Below the pieces are notes generated by a model. The model was not told the DNA's origin and did not search any database. It worked only from the letters and a program-made list of their open reading frames with translations. 43,616 bases of DNA from Myxococcus xanthus. Its GTDB lineage: Bacteria > Myxococcota > Myxococcia > Myxococcales > Myxococcaceae. The stretch lies in NCBI RefSeq assembly GCF_013116825.1, contig NZ_JABFNS010000078.1:1-43616 (forward strand), in the 5' to 3' direction. Made by a program: the position numbers and the translations under genes. Of the stretch, positions 29,908 to 37,054 are shown one piece after another (the first letter of the stretch is position 1; each line of letters begins with the position of its first letter).

Positions 29908-32244
29908 TTGACTGGTGTATCCGAGCCTCTGGATTCCGCGAAGCCCGAAGCACCCGCGCTCGTCTCCCTTGCACCAGGAATGGCCCTGTGGCCGTGGGCC
30001 GCGCTGCGTGGCGCCGGCTTCCCCGCTCAGGATGCGCTTCGGCTCGCGGCGCCGACGGCGGCCTCCGCCGCCGATACATGGCTCGCGTCAGGGCTTGAGA
30101 CACCCGGTGACGCACTGCGCACCGCGTTCGACTCGGACCTGTTGGGTATCAGCGCGGCGCTGCGCTCGCTGGCGGGGGAGTCCCACCTGCGCGAGGCCCT
30201 CCTGTGGCAGAACCGCCATGCTTACAAGACGGGCGTGGAGCCGCTGGCGGGCCTTCCCGCCACCGCTCGGAACAGCAAGGCCCGGCAGCGTGAGCGGCTG
30301 GTGGCCTCCTACGTCCAGCGCTACAGCACCAAGAACGACACCATCGGCTTCTTTGGTCCCGTGGGTTGGGCCCGGCTCACGCCGTCGAATGAAGGGCTGC
30401 GCTGGACGCCCGGACCGCGGCTCGTCTCCCGGCGCGCGGTCTATTTCGAGACGTGGTGCCTGGATGCGCTCAGCGCCGCCCTGGCGCGCGACGCGTCCCT
30501 GCGTTGCTGGGCGCCGCCCCGGCTGTTGCCTTACTTCCGGCTGGAGGGGCACGTGCTTCACGGCCCCATGCCGACGCCGGTGGAGCTGGGCCCGGAGCAG
30601 GCGCTGCTGCTGTCTCGGTGTGATGGCTCGGCCAGCGCCGTGAGCATCGCGCGGGAGCTCACGGCCGGTGATTCGCCCGTCTTCGCCTCGCAGGATGAGA
30701 TCTTCACGGCGCTGGAACAGGCGGTGGGTTTCGGTGTCCTGGTCTGGGGCTGGGAGGTGCCGCTCGTCATCCGGCCCGAGGTGGTGCTGCGCGGTGCGTT
30801 GATGGCCATCGAGGATGCAGACGCGCGAGCCCGTGCGCTGGCGCCGCTGGAGCGCCTGGAGCGCGCGCGAGCCGCTGTCGAAGCCGCGGCGGGGACGCCC
30901 GCGGCCCTGGATGCCGCGGTCGCGGAGCTGGAGGCTGTGTTTCAAGAGGTGACGGGGGCGCCACCGACGCGCGCGGCGGGCCAGACGTATGCCTCGCGGA
31001 CGCTCATCTACGAGGACTGTGAGCGGGATGGCGCGTTGGCGCTGGGCGCCCCGGTGATTGGCCGGCTCGGAGCCGTGCTGGAGCTGGTGCTGACCGGAGC
31101 GCGGTGGCTGGTGGGGGAGGTGACACGGGGGACGCGCGCGGGCCTGGATGCGCTCTTCGACCGGTTGTCCGAAGGCGGCGCACCCGTGTCGCTCACGGCG
31201 CTCCAGCTCGCCTTCGTTCAGGGTCTCAAGGACCCGGCCTCTGAAGCGGAGCTGATGCCGGTGGCCAAGGCCGTCGCCGAGCATCGCCGGCGTTGGCGTG
31301 AGCTCTTTGCCCTGGAGCCGGAGGTCCGCCGCCAGACGCGCACCGTCGATTCGCTCCGGCCCCGCGTGCTCGAGGCCTTCGGCGAGGCGGGCCCGGCGTG
31401 GCGAAGCCGCTGGCACGCCTCGCCGGATGTGATGATTGACGCGGCCAGCGAGGAGGCCGTTCGCGCCGGGGACTACCAGTTGGTGCTGGGCGAACTGCAC
31501 TTGTGCAACAGCATCTCCTCGCTCTTCGTGGAACAGCACCCAGCGCCCGAGGAGCTCTTCGCGCTCGCGGAGCGGTGTTCCACCGGGGCCGACGTGGTGC
31601 CCGTGTTCCCGAAGTCCGAGTGGAGCCAGCGGACGCTGCCGTGCCTCTTCCCGCGAGACAGCCTCTACTACCTCTCCGGGCAGGAGCCGCCGCCCCAGCC
31701 GGGTGCTCGCGCGCTCCGCGTGGGGGACATGGTGGTGGAGCGGCGTGCCGGCACGCTGGAGGTCCTCGACCGCGTGAGTGGGCGCCGCTTCGGCCTGATG
31801 GAGTTCATGGCCGTGTTCCTGGAGCAGCGCTGCGCCAGCATCTTCGACCTGGCGCTGGCCGATGACTACTCGCCTCGGGTGACGGTGGATGGCGTGGTCG
31901 TCGCCCGTGAGCGCTGGAGCGCGCCTGCTTCCGAGCTGGGCTTCGCCGGACTCGCGGACCCGATGACGCAATGGCTGGAGGCCCGGCGTTGGCAGCAGCG
32001 ACTGGGCATTCCGCGCTTCGCGTTCTTCAAGGTGGCGACGGAGCGCAAGCCGTGCTTCGTGGACTTCGACAGCCCCTTGCTGGTGGAGATGATGGCGAAG
32101 CTGGTGCGGCGCACGGCGGAGGAGTCGCCGGCTTCACGCGTCCAGTTCTCGGAGATGCTTCCGGACCCCGAGCACCTCTGGCTCACCGACGCGGCTCAGC
32201 GCCGCTACACGAGCGAGCTGCGGCTGGTCTGCGAGATGTCTTGA
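29908..32244 (+). CDS. Stand-alone LanB-like (lantibiotic dehydratase N-terminal domain) protein
   Basis: This 778-residue protein has a TTG start supported by GGAAGGGG 9 bp upstream. The segment SYVQRYSTKNDTIGFFGPVG near residue 140 occupies the place of the R-x-S-x-R-x-TPFGLF signature of LanB glutamylation domains, in a clearly variant form. The C-terminal third is also LanB-like. It has DYQLVLGELHLCNSISSLF near 525, a KPCFVDFDSPLLVEMMAKL segment near 715 and LPDPEHLWLTDAAQRRYTSE at the end. The downstream elimination (SpaB_C-type) domain of full-length dehydratases is absent. In known enzymes this fold uses Glu-tRNA to glutamylate Ser/Thr; related PEARL enzymes append amino acids from aminoacyl-tRNA. 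No precursor peptide, cyclase or protease is encoded nearby. The next gene is an ATP-grasp ligase 56 bp downstream. Action on a PKS/NRPS-derived substrate is inference. Confidence 0.8.
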   Translation: MTGVSEPLDSAKPEAPALVSLAPGMALWPWAALRGAGFPAQDALRLAAPTAASAADTWLASGLETPGDALRTAFDSDLLGISAALRSLAGESHLREALLWQNRHAYKTGVEPLAGLPATARNSKARQRERLVASYVQRYSTKNDTIGFFGPVGWARLTPSNEGLRWTPGPRLVSRRAVYFETWCLDALSAALARDASLRCWAPPRLLPYFRLEGHVLHGPMPTPVELGPEQALLLSRCDGSASAVSIARELTAGDSPVFASQDEIFTALEQAVGFGVLVWGWEVPLVIRPEVVLRGALMAIEDADARARALAPLERLERARAAVEAAAGTPAALDAAVAELEAVFQEVTGAPPTRAAGQTYASRTLIYEDCERDGALALGAPVIGRLGAVLELVLTGARWLVGEVTRGTRAGLDALFDRLSEGGAPVSLTALQLAFVQGLKDPASEAELMPVAKAVAEHRRRWRELFALEPEVRRQTRTVDSLRPRVLEAFGEAGPAWRSRWHASPDVMIDAASEEAVRAGDYQLVLGELHLCNSISSLFVEQHPAPEELFALAERCSTGADVVPVFPKSEWSQRTLPCLFPRDSLYYLSGQEPPPQPGARALRVGDMVVERRAGTLEVLDRVSGRRFGLMEFMAVFLEQRCASIFDLALADDYSPRVTVDGVVVARERWSAPASELGFAGLADPMTQWLEARRWQQRLGIPRFAFFKVATERKPCFVDFDSPLLVEMMAKLVRRTAEESPASRVQFSEMLPDPEHLWLTDAAQRRYTSELRLVCEMS

Positions 32245-32300
32245 CCAGCCCGCGGTCTTTCAACGGTCTCACCCCTGTTCATTGAAGGAGCCGTACGCCC

Positions 32301-33740
32301 ATGAGCGCGCCCGAGCCGATTCCCGGCGGACCATTCCCTCCAGACGTCAAAGCGCTGCACGGCCAGCTTTCCCCTGCCGCCGCTGCGTTCCTGGAGTTCA
32401 CGGAGCGCGCCCCCGAGGCCCTGTCGCGCCACAAGTTCAAGCCGCACGAGGCGTCGCCGTTCATCACCTATGAGCTGCATGCATGGCCCACCTTCGTGGA
32501 GGGCCCGTTCGCGCGACAGATGCGGGAGGTCGCCCCGGCGCTCTGCCGGCTCATCAAGCGAGCCCCCCGGCGCCTGCTGGGGGCCACGGATCGCGCGGCG
32601 GCGTTCTACGGGCTGCCGCATGAGCGGGCGCACGCGGCGCTCGAGGCGCTGGCGCGGACGGATGACGCCCGCGGAGCCATTGGCCGTGGTGACTTCATTC
32701 ATGACGGCACGGCCTTCAAGTGCGTGGAGTTCAACCTGACCGCGGGTGTCGGAGGCTGGGAGACGGCCATCCACGTCCAACAGGTGCTGGCGCAGCCCGC
32801 GATGCAGCGCTTCGCCATGGAGCAGCGGCTCCGCGTCCGGCAGCCGCGGACGCTGCGCGACTTCTTCTCCAACGTTGTCGACACCGTGCGGCGCGACATC
32901 GACTGGGAAGGGGAGTGCAACATCGGCATCCTCTTCTCCCCCAGCACCTTGCCGGAAGCAGGCCCGGCGGAGCAGGTGAGCCGGTTCTTCACCGCCCAGC
33001 TCCAGGAACTCCTCCAGCCCGAAGGTGCGCGCGGCGAGGTTCTCCTGGCCGCCTATGGCTCGGTGGCGTCAGAGGCCGGCGCCCACCTCACGCTCCGGGG
33101 AAAGCGGCTGCACGCCGTCGTGGAGTACGACGCGCGAGACAGGCTGGCGATGGCGGGAGCGACCTACGTCACGCAAGCCCAGGCCGCGTTCGATGCCCGG
33201 GCGGTCAGCCTCCTCAACGGCCCGGCGCAGGATGTGCTCGACGACAAGCGCAACCTCGCGCTGCTCTGGGAGCACGTGACGTCGCCCGCGCTGTCCGAGG
33301 CGGAGCAGGAGTTGGTGCGCCGGAACGTGCCCTGGTCTTGCCGGGTGGAACGGACGCACGTCGAGCGGGACGGGGCGCGGTACCTGGTTCCGGAGCTGCT
33401 GGCCTCGCAACGCGAGTCCCTGGTCCTCAAGCCGGGCCGGGACTACGGCGGCGAGTCCGTTCTGGTGGGCGGGACGACCTCCGCCGCAGACTGGGACACG
33501 GCCGTGCGCAAGGCGCTCGACGTGGGCGGCTGGGTGGTGCAGGAGCGCGTGCACCCGATGCCCCTCCACGCGCTGGGACCGGAAGGCACGGTGGTTCCCC
33601 ACATCGCCGTCTGGGGGCTCTTCGTGCTGGGAGAGACCTACGGCGGGCACTTCCTCCGCATGTGCCCCATGCAGCGGGGCACCGGCGTGGTGAACGTCGC
33701 GCAGGGCGCCATCGTGGGCGCCCTCATCGAACTGGAGTGA
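32301..33740 (+). CDS. Circularly permuted ATP-grasp ligase-like protein
   Basis: This 479-residue protein starts at ATG 32301, 10 bp after GAAGGAG. Motifs match the glutathionylspermidine-synthase-like or circularly permuted ATP-grasp group. RGDFIHDGTAFKCVEFN near residue 135 contains the metal/nucleotide EFN motif, followed by GVGGWE. NGPAQDVLDDKRNLALL appears near 312 and SLVLKPGRDYGGESVLVGG near 375. The latter looks like the Lys-containing ATP-binding segment and Gly-rich loop; VVQERVHPMP follows near 412. GGHFLRMCPMQRGTGVVN near the end supplies Arg/Asn residues typical of the active site. Such enzymes couple ATP hydrolysis to amide bond formation through an acyl phosphate. It is co-directional with the LanB-like gene and probably co-transcribed, so the two may act in sequence. 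The substrates are unknown. Confidence 0.8.
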   Translation: MSAPEPIPGGPFPPDVKALHGQLSPAAAAFLEFTERAPEALSRHKFKPHEASPFITYELHAWPTFVEGPFARQMREVAPALCRLIKRAPRRLLGATDRAAAFYGLPHERAHAALEALARTDDARGAIGRGDFIHDGTAFKCVEFNLTAGVGGWETAIHVQQVLAQPAMQRFAMEQRLRVRQPRTLRDFFSNVVDTVRRDIDWEGECNIGILFSPSTLPEAGPAEQVSRFFTAQLQELLQPEGARGEVLLAAYGSVASEAGAHLTLRGKRLHAVVEYDARDRLAMAGATYVTQAQAAFDARAVSLLNGPAQDVLDDKRNLALLWEHVTSPALSEAEQELVRRNVPWSCRVERTHVERDGARYLVPELLASQRESLVLKPGRDYGGESVLVGGTTSAADWDTAVRKALDVGGWVVQERVHPMPLHALGPEGTVVPHIAVWGLFVLGETYGGHFLRMCPMQRGTGVVNVAQGAIVGALIELE

Positions 33741-33755
33741 GGCCGCGGGGCCGCG

Positions 33756-34622
33756 TTACTGCTCTCGGTACTCGCGGCCCAGCTTCTGCTGCTTGCGGAT
33801 GCGGCCCACCGCGCTCAGGGCGATGGAGGGGATGAGCTTCGGGCCCAGCCTGGCCAGCATCGACCAGGTCCACCACCAGTAGTTGGTGGCGATGGCGTCC
33901 TCCACCGTGTACACGCGGTGCCACCAGCCATAGGGCAGGTAGAGAATCTCCCCAGCCTCCAGGACGAAGTCGTAGTCCGGGACGAGGCCGCCGGGGAGCT
34001 GGTCCGCCTTGCCGCCGTGGGGCGTCAGGTCGTGGGCGCTCACGACGGACCACGGGTGGCTGAGCTTCGCCGGGCTCAGCTCCGCGTCCCGCTTAGGCGA
34101 ATACAACTGCCACTGCTTGCGGCCCACCATGACGGCGTGCAGGTTGTGGGCGCGGTCCAGGTGGAGCTGGGTGAAGGTGCCACGCGGGCCCATGAAGAAG
34201 AGCTGCTCGGTGAGCTTGCGCTGGACGGCGTAGTCGTCGAAGCGGACGTCCTTGTGCAGCTCCGGCAGGGTGCGGAACAGGTCATTGCCGATGAGGTAGC
34301 CCGGCGTCTCGCCGCCCTTCGCCTTCAGCGTGTCGACGTACTCCTGCATGCTCATCTTCCGCACGCGGCCCACGCGCTCCACGCCGCCCGTGTCCTTGGC
34401 GTTGTATTGCAGCCACTCCACGGGGACGCTCACGTCGCGGTACTTCGTGGCGAAGTAGTCGAAGGTCCACCGCTCGGCCGCGGGCCAGCCCTTCATGGCG
34501 TCGGTGAGGATGACGGGTTTGTTGTTCGCTTCGATGCGTTCGTAGAAGGCCCGGCGGTTGTCGAGCGGCATGCGCTCAGGAACCAGGGGTTCTGCGCCCT
34601 TCTGGGCGGTGGCGGTGCTCAT
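33756..34622 (-). CDS. JmjC/cupin-8-type Fe(II) 2-oxoglutarate-dependent oxygenase
   Basis: This 288-residue protein starts at ATG 34622 behind GGGAGAG. The N-terminal PLDNRRAFYERIEANNKPVIL is the usual lead-in of cupin-8/JmjC hydroxylases. The Fe(II) ligands are visible as the HLD motif in FTQLHLDRAHNLHAVMVG (near residue 155). A distal His lies in LPYGWWHRVYTVEDAIATN (near 235). The Lys in GRKQWQLYSP is a candidate 2-oxoglutarate ligand. Enzymes of this fold hydroxylate side chains of amino acids or proteins, and several act in natural-product pathways. It is the last gene of the leftward PKS-E/PKS-D operon, starting 22 bp after the YCII-like gene, and converges on the ATP-grasp gene. Hydroxylation of the pathway product or of a carrier-bound amino acid is the likely role. 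Confidence 0.87.
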   Translation of the reverse strand: MSTATAQKGAEPLVPERMPLDNRRAFYERIEANNKPVILTDAMKGWPAAERWTFDYFATKYRDVSVPVEWLQYNAKDTGGVERVGRVRKMSMQEYVDTLKAKGGETPGYLIGNDLFRTLPELHKDVRFDDYAVQRKLTEQLFFMGPRGTFTQLHLDRAHNLHAVMVGRKQWQLYSPKRDAELSPAKLSHPWSVVSAHDLTPHGGKADQLPGGLVPDYDFVLEAGEILYLPYGWWHRVYTVEDAIATNYWWWTWSMLARLGPKLIPSIALSAVGRIRKQQKLGREYREQ

Positions 34623-34644
34623 GGCAGCTCTCCCGGGTGGTGCG

Positions 34645-34968
34645 TCAGGCCGCGCTCTCGCTCTGGCCCTGAGCCTTCTGCAGGCGCTCGAAGTTGTTGT
34701 CGATGCCGTGGCGCACGTCCGCCAGCATGTGGATTTCGAACTCCTGGAACGGGAAGGACGGCCAGGCGCGCAGCAGCGTCAGCAGCGACTCATGCGAGTC
34801 GGCGTTGAGGATACAGAGGCCCATCTTCGGGAGGACGTAGTAGGCACAGTCGAAGGTGCCGTCCTGGAGGCGCGCGCCCACCCAGTCACGGACAGCGCGG
34901 TTGAGGGCGATGGGGTCCTGGGGCTGGGGGCCCGAGGTGCGATCCTTGACGTAGACGAGGTACTTCAT
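34645..34968 (-). CDS. Small muconolactone-isomerase/YCII-like protein
   Basis: This 107-residue protein starts at ATG 34968, 8 bp after AAAGGAG. The pattern is a dimeric alpha/beta ferredoxin-like barrel. MKYLVYVKD forms the first strand, LNRAVRDWVGARLQDG a helix and CAYYVLPKMGLCILNADS a strand pair. SHESLLTLLRAWPSFPFQEFEIHML matches the helix-strand end typical of muconolactone delta-isomerase-like and YCII-related proteins. Small proteins of this fold act as isomerases, cyclases or decarboxylases, some on polyketides. It lies between the type II thioesterase (25 bp upstream) and the JmjC enzyme. Given PKS modules that leave beta-ketones, a cyclase or isomerase role is reasonable but unproven. 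Confidence 0.72.
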   Translation of the reverse strand: MKYLVYVKDRTSGPQPQDPIALNRAVRDWVGARLQDGTFDCAYYVLPKMGLCILNADSHESLLTLLRAWPSFPFQEFEIHMLADVRHGIDNNFERLQKAQGQSESAA

Positions 34969-34993
34969 CGGGAAGACTCCTTTGAAAATGGGG

Positions 34994-35746
34994 TCAGCGA
35001 GTCGATGCGGGCCGCAGCCTGGTGAGGCTCCGGCGGATGTGCTGCAGCAGGCCGCGCGGCGTCTGTCGCAGGAAGAAGTGGTCCCCCAGGAACGTCTGGG
35101 TGGCGAACGGACCGGAGGTGAGCTGGCGCCACGCCTCCGTCGCGTCATCGGGCACGTAGTCGTCGAAGCCGCGGAAGGCGGAGAGCGGGCACGCCAGGAC
35201 GGGGCCCGGCTTCCACGAGTAGCCCTCGCACACGGCCGTGTCCGCCAGCATGGTGGCGCGCATCAAGGTCAGCAGCTCTTCCGCCATCTCGCCCGAGACG
35301 GCGCGTGACTCACCCAGGCGCCGGGCCTCGGACGCGTCGATGTCATGGGTGGCTGTGGCCGGGGTGTGGACCTGGAGCGTGTGCGGCGCCCGGTAGCTGG
35401 CGACGAAGAGGTGCAGCGGCGCTGGCAGCCCGCGCTCGCGCAGGGCCCGCGTCAGCTCGTATGCGAGCAGCGCGCCCATGCTGTGTCCGAAGAGGGCATA
35501 GGGCTTGTCCGTGTGCTTCGCCAGCACGTCCACCAGGGGGGCGATGACGTCCGGCAGCGCGCGCAGGGGCGGCTCGCGAAGGCGGTTCTCCCGGCCGGGG
35601 AACTGCACCGGGCACACCTCGATGTCCTGCCCCAGCTCCGCCTGCCAGGTGCGGAACAGGGAGGCGCTGCCGCCCGCGTGAGGCAGACAGAACAGCCGCA
35701 CCCAGGACGCCGGTGCGGGGACGTGGAAGGCCAACCAATCCGTCAT
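34994..35746 (-). CDS. Type II thioesterase (alpha/beta hydrolase)
   Basis: This 250-residue stand-alone thioesterase starts at ATG 35746, which overlaps the glycosyltransferase stop by 4 bp (ATGA), so the two are translationally coupled. LFCLPHAGGSASLFRTW is the oxyanion-hole region, and VCPVQFPGRENRLREPPL is the characteristic PGR segment of type II thioesterases. The nucleophile elbow is GHSMGALLAYEL (Ser near residue 90). The remaining triad residues are the Asp in FRGFDDYVPDD (near 205) and the His in LGDHFFLRQ (near 230). These enzymes remove stalled or incorrect acyl groups from PKS/NRPS carrier domains. Its location in the operon supports a dedicated editing role for this assembly line. 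Confidence 0.94.
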   Translation of the reverse strand: MTDWLAFHVPAPASWVRLFCLPHAGGSASLFRTWQAELGQDIEVCPVQFPGRENRLREPPLRALPDVIAPLVDVLAKHTDKPYALFGHSMGALLAYELTRALRERGLPAPLHLFVASYRAPHTLQVHTPATATHDIDASEARRLGESRAVSGEMAEELLTLMRATMLADTAVCEGYSWKPGPVLACPLSAFRGFDDYVPDDATEAWRQLTSGPFATQTFLGDHFFLRQTPRGLLQHIRRSLTRLRPASTR

Positions 35747-37020
35747 GACCGCACCTCGCGACCCTGTCCGCCGACGAGCTTCTGGTACACGGCGAGGTTG
35801 GCGGCCACCATGCGCGGAAGGCTGAACAGCTCCACCACGCGTTGCTGGCCGGCGAGCCCCATGCGCCGCGCGCGCTCACGGTCTTCCAGCAGGTTGAGCT
35901 GTGCGGCGGCGAGCGACTCGACGTCCACTTCGCGCGGACCTCCCGGTGCGCCGGGGAGCACGGGAACCAGCAGGCCCGTCTTCTCGTGGTCCACGATTTC
36001 CGACGGGCCTCCGGAGCGCGTCGCCACCAGCGGCAGGCCGGAGGCCATGGCCTCGATGGCCGTGTAGCCAAAGGGCTCGTAGAGCGACGGCACCAGCGCC
36101 AGATCCGCGATTCGATGGAGCAGCCCGAGCTGCTGGCGTGGCAGCTTGCCCAGCAGCTTGATGCGGTGGCGCAGGTGCGCGTAGCGCTGGGTCAGCGTCT
36201 GCACCATCTGCGTGGACTCACGCGAGTCGGTGCCGCCGGCCAGGAGGAAGCGCACGTTGGGGCGCCGTTCGAGCACGCGCTCGGCGGCGGCGAAGATGGC
36301 GCTGATGCCCTTCATGGGATGGAGCCGGCCCGTGTAGAGGACGACCGGGTCCTCCGGCGTGGCCACCGTGGCGCGCAGCCGGGCGTAGTCCTCCGGGGCG
36401 TGTGAGGGCTGGAGGAATGGGCCCGCGTCCATGCCGCAGTGGATGGTGTGCAGCAGCGACGCCGGCATCCCATACGTCTCCCGGATGAGCTCGCTCATGG
36501 AGTCGCTCACCGAGATGACGTTTGTCGACCCGTCGTAGAAGCTGCGCTCCTCCTCGAGAATCTCCGGGTCGGGCGTCTGTCCCCACCATCGCTCGGCGGG
36601 CTCGGAGATGTAGTGGCTGGTCCCTAGCACCGGCACACCGGCCTCGTGGGCCAGCGCTCGCGCGGCGCGGTGGGTGTGCCACTGGTGGAAGTGGATGAGG
36701 TCTGGCTTCTCCTCGTGGATGAGCTCGCGGCCCCGGTGAATCAGGTCGTCGTTGAAGACGCGGATGCCGCCCACCAGGGAGAGCTTTCCCGCCTGGGAGA
36801 GGCTGCCGCGGCTGGGCGGCATCATGTGCACGGTGAGGTTGGGCTCGCGGAGCACGGCGGGCTCGCCGGGCGTGTACGCCAGGACGGTGACCTTGCACCC
36901 GCCCCGCGCCAGCCCGCGGGCCAGCTCGTAGACATAGGTGCCCACACCGCCGGCCACGTTCGGCGTGTACTCCATGGCCAGGAGGAGCGCCTTCAGGGGT
37001 GGGGAGATAGGAGGTGCCAT
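35743..37020 (-). CDS. GT4-family glycosyltransferase
   Basis: This 425-residue GT-B enzyme starts at ATG 37020, 34 bp after the PKS-D stop; the frame is open upstream but overlaps PKS-D. The N-terminal acceptor domain begins ALLLAMEYTPNVAGGVGTYV, the glycine-rich start seen in glycogen-synthase-like GT4 enzymes. The donor domain contains VVLYTGRLHPMKGI (near residue 235), the sugar-nucleotide-binding RLHPMKG. LVPSLYEPFGYTAIEAMASG (near 325) is the EPFG-x-TAIEA signature of GT4. The Arg/Lys and Glu residues expected for NDP-sugar binding are present. It is inside the PKS operon and overlaps the thioesterase by 4 bp, suggesting that the metabolite is glycosylated. A primary-metabolism GT4 carried along in the operon is the alternative. 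The sugar donor cannot be called. Confidence 0.9.
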   Translation of the reverse strand: MAPPISPPLKALLLAMEYTPNVAGGVGTYVYELARGLARGGCKVTVLAYTPGEPAVLREPNLTVHMMPPSRGSLSQAGKLSLVGGIRVFNDDLIHRGRELIHEEKPDLIHFHQWHTHRAARALAHEAGVPVLGTSHYISEPAERWWGQTPDPEILEEERSFYDGSTNVISVSDSMSELIRETYGMPASLLHTIHCGMDAGPFLQPSHAPEDYARLRATVATPEDPVVLYTGRLHPMKGISAIFAAAERVLERRPNVRFLLAGGTDSRESTQMVQTLTQRYAHLRHRIKLLGKLPRQQLGLLHRIADLALVPSLYEPFGYTAIEAMASGLPLVATRSGGPSEIVDHEKTGLLVPVLPGAPGGPREVDVESLAAAQLNLLEDRERARRMGLAGQQRVVELFSLPRMVAANLAVYQKLVGGQGREVRS

Positions 37021-37054
37021 GGGGCTGTCTCTCAAAAGGGGTGTAGGCGCGCGG

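Noticed and set aside
29837-34968. Possible precursor peptide for the LanB-like protein
   Set aside because: No small frame with a ribosome-binding site and a Ser/Thr/Cys-rich core was found. The 107-residue protein is a folded alpha/beta protein, not a leader-core peptide.
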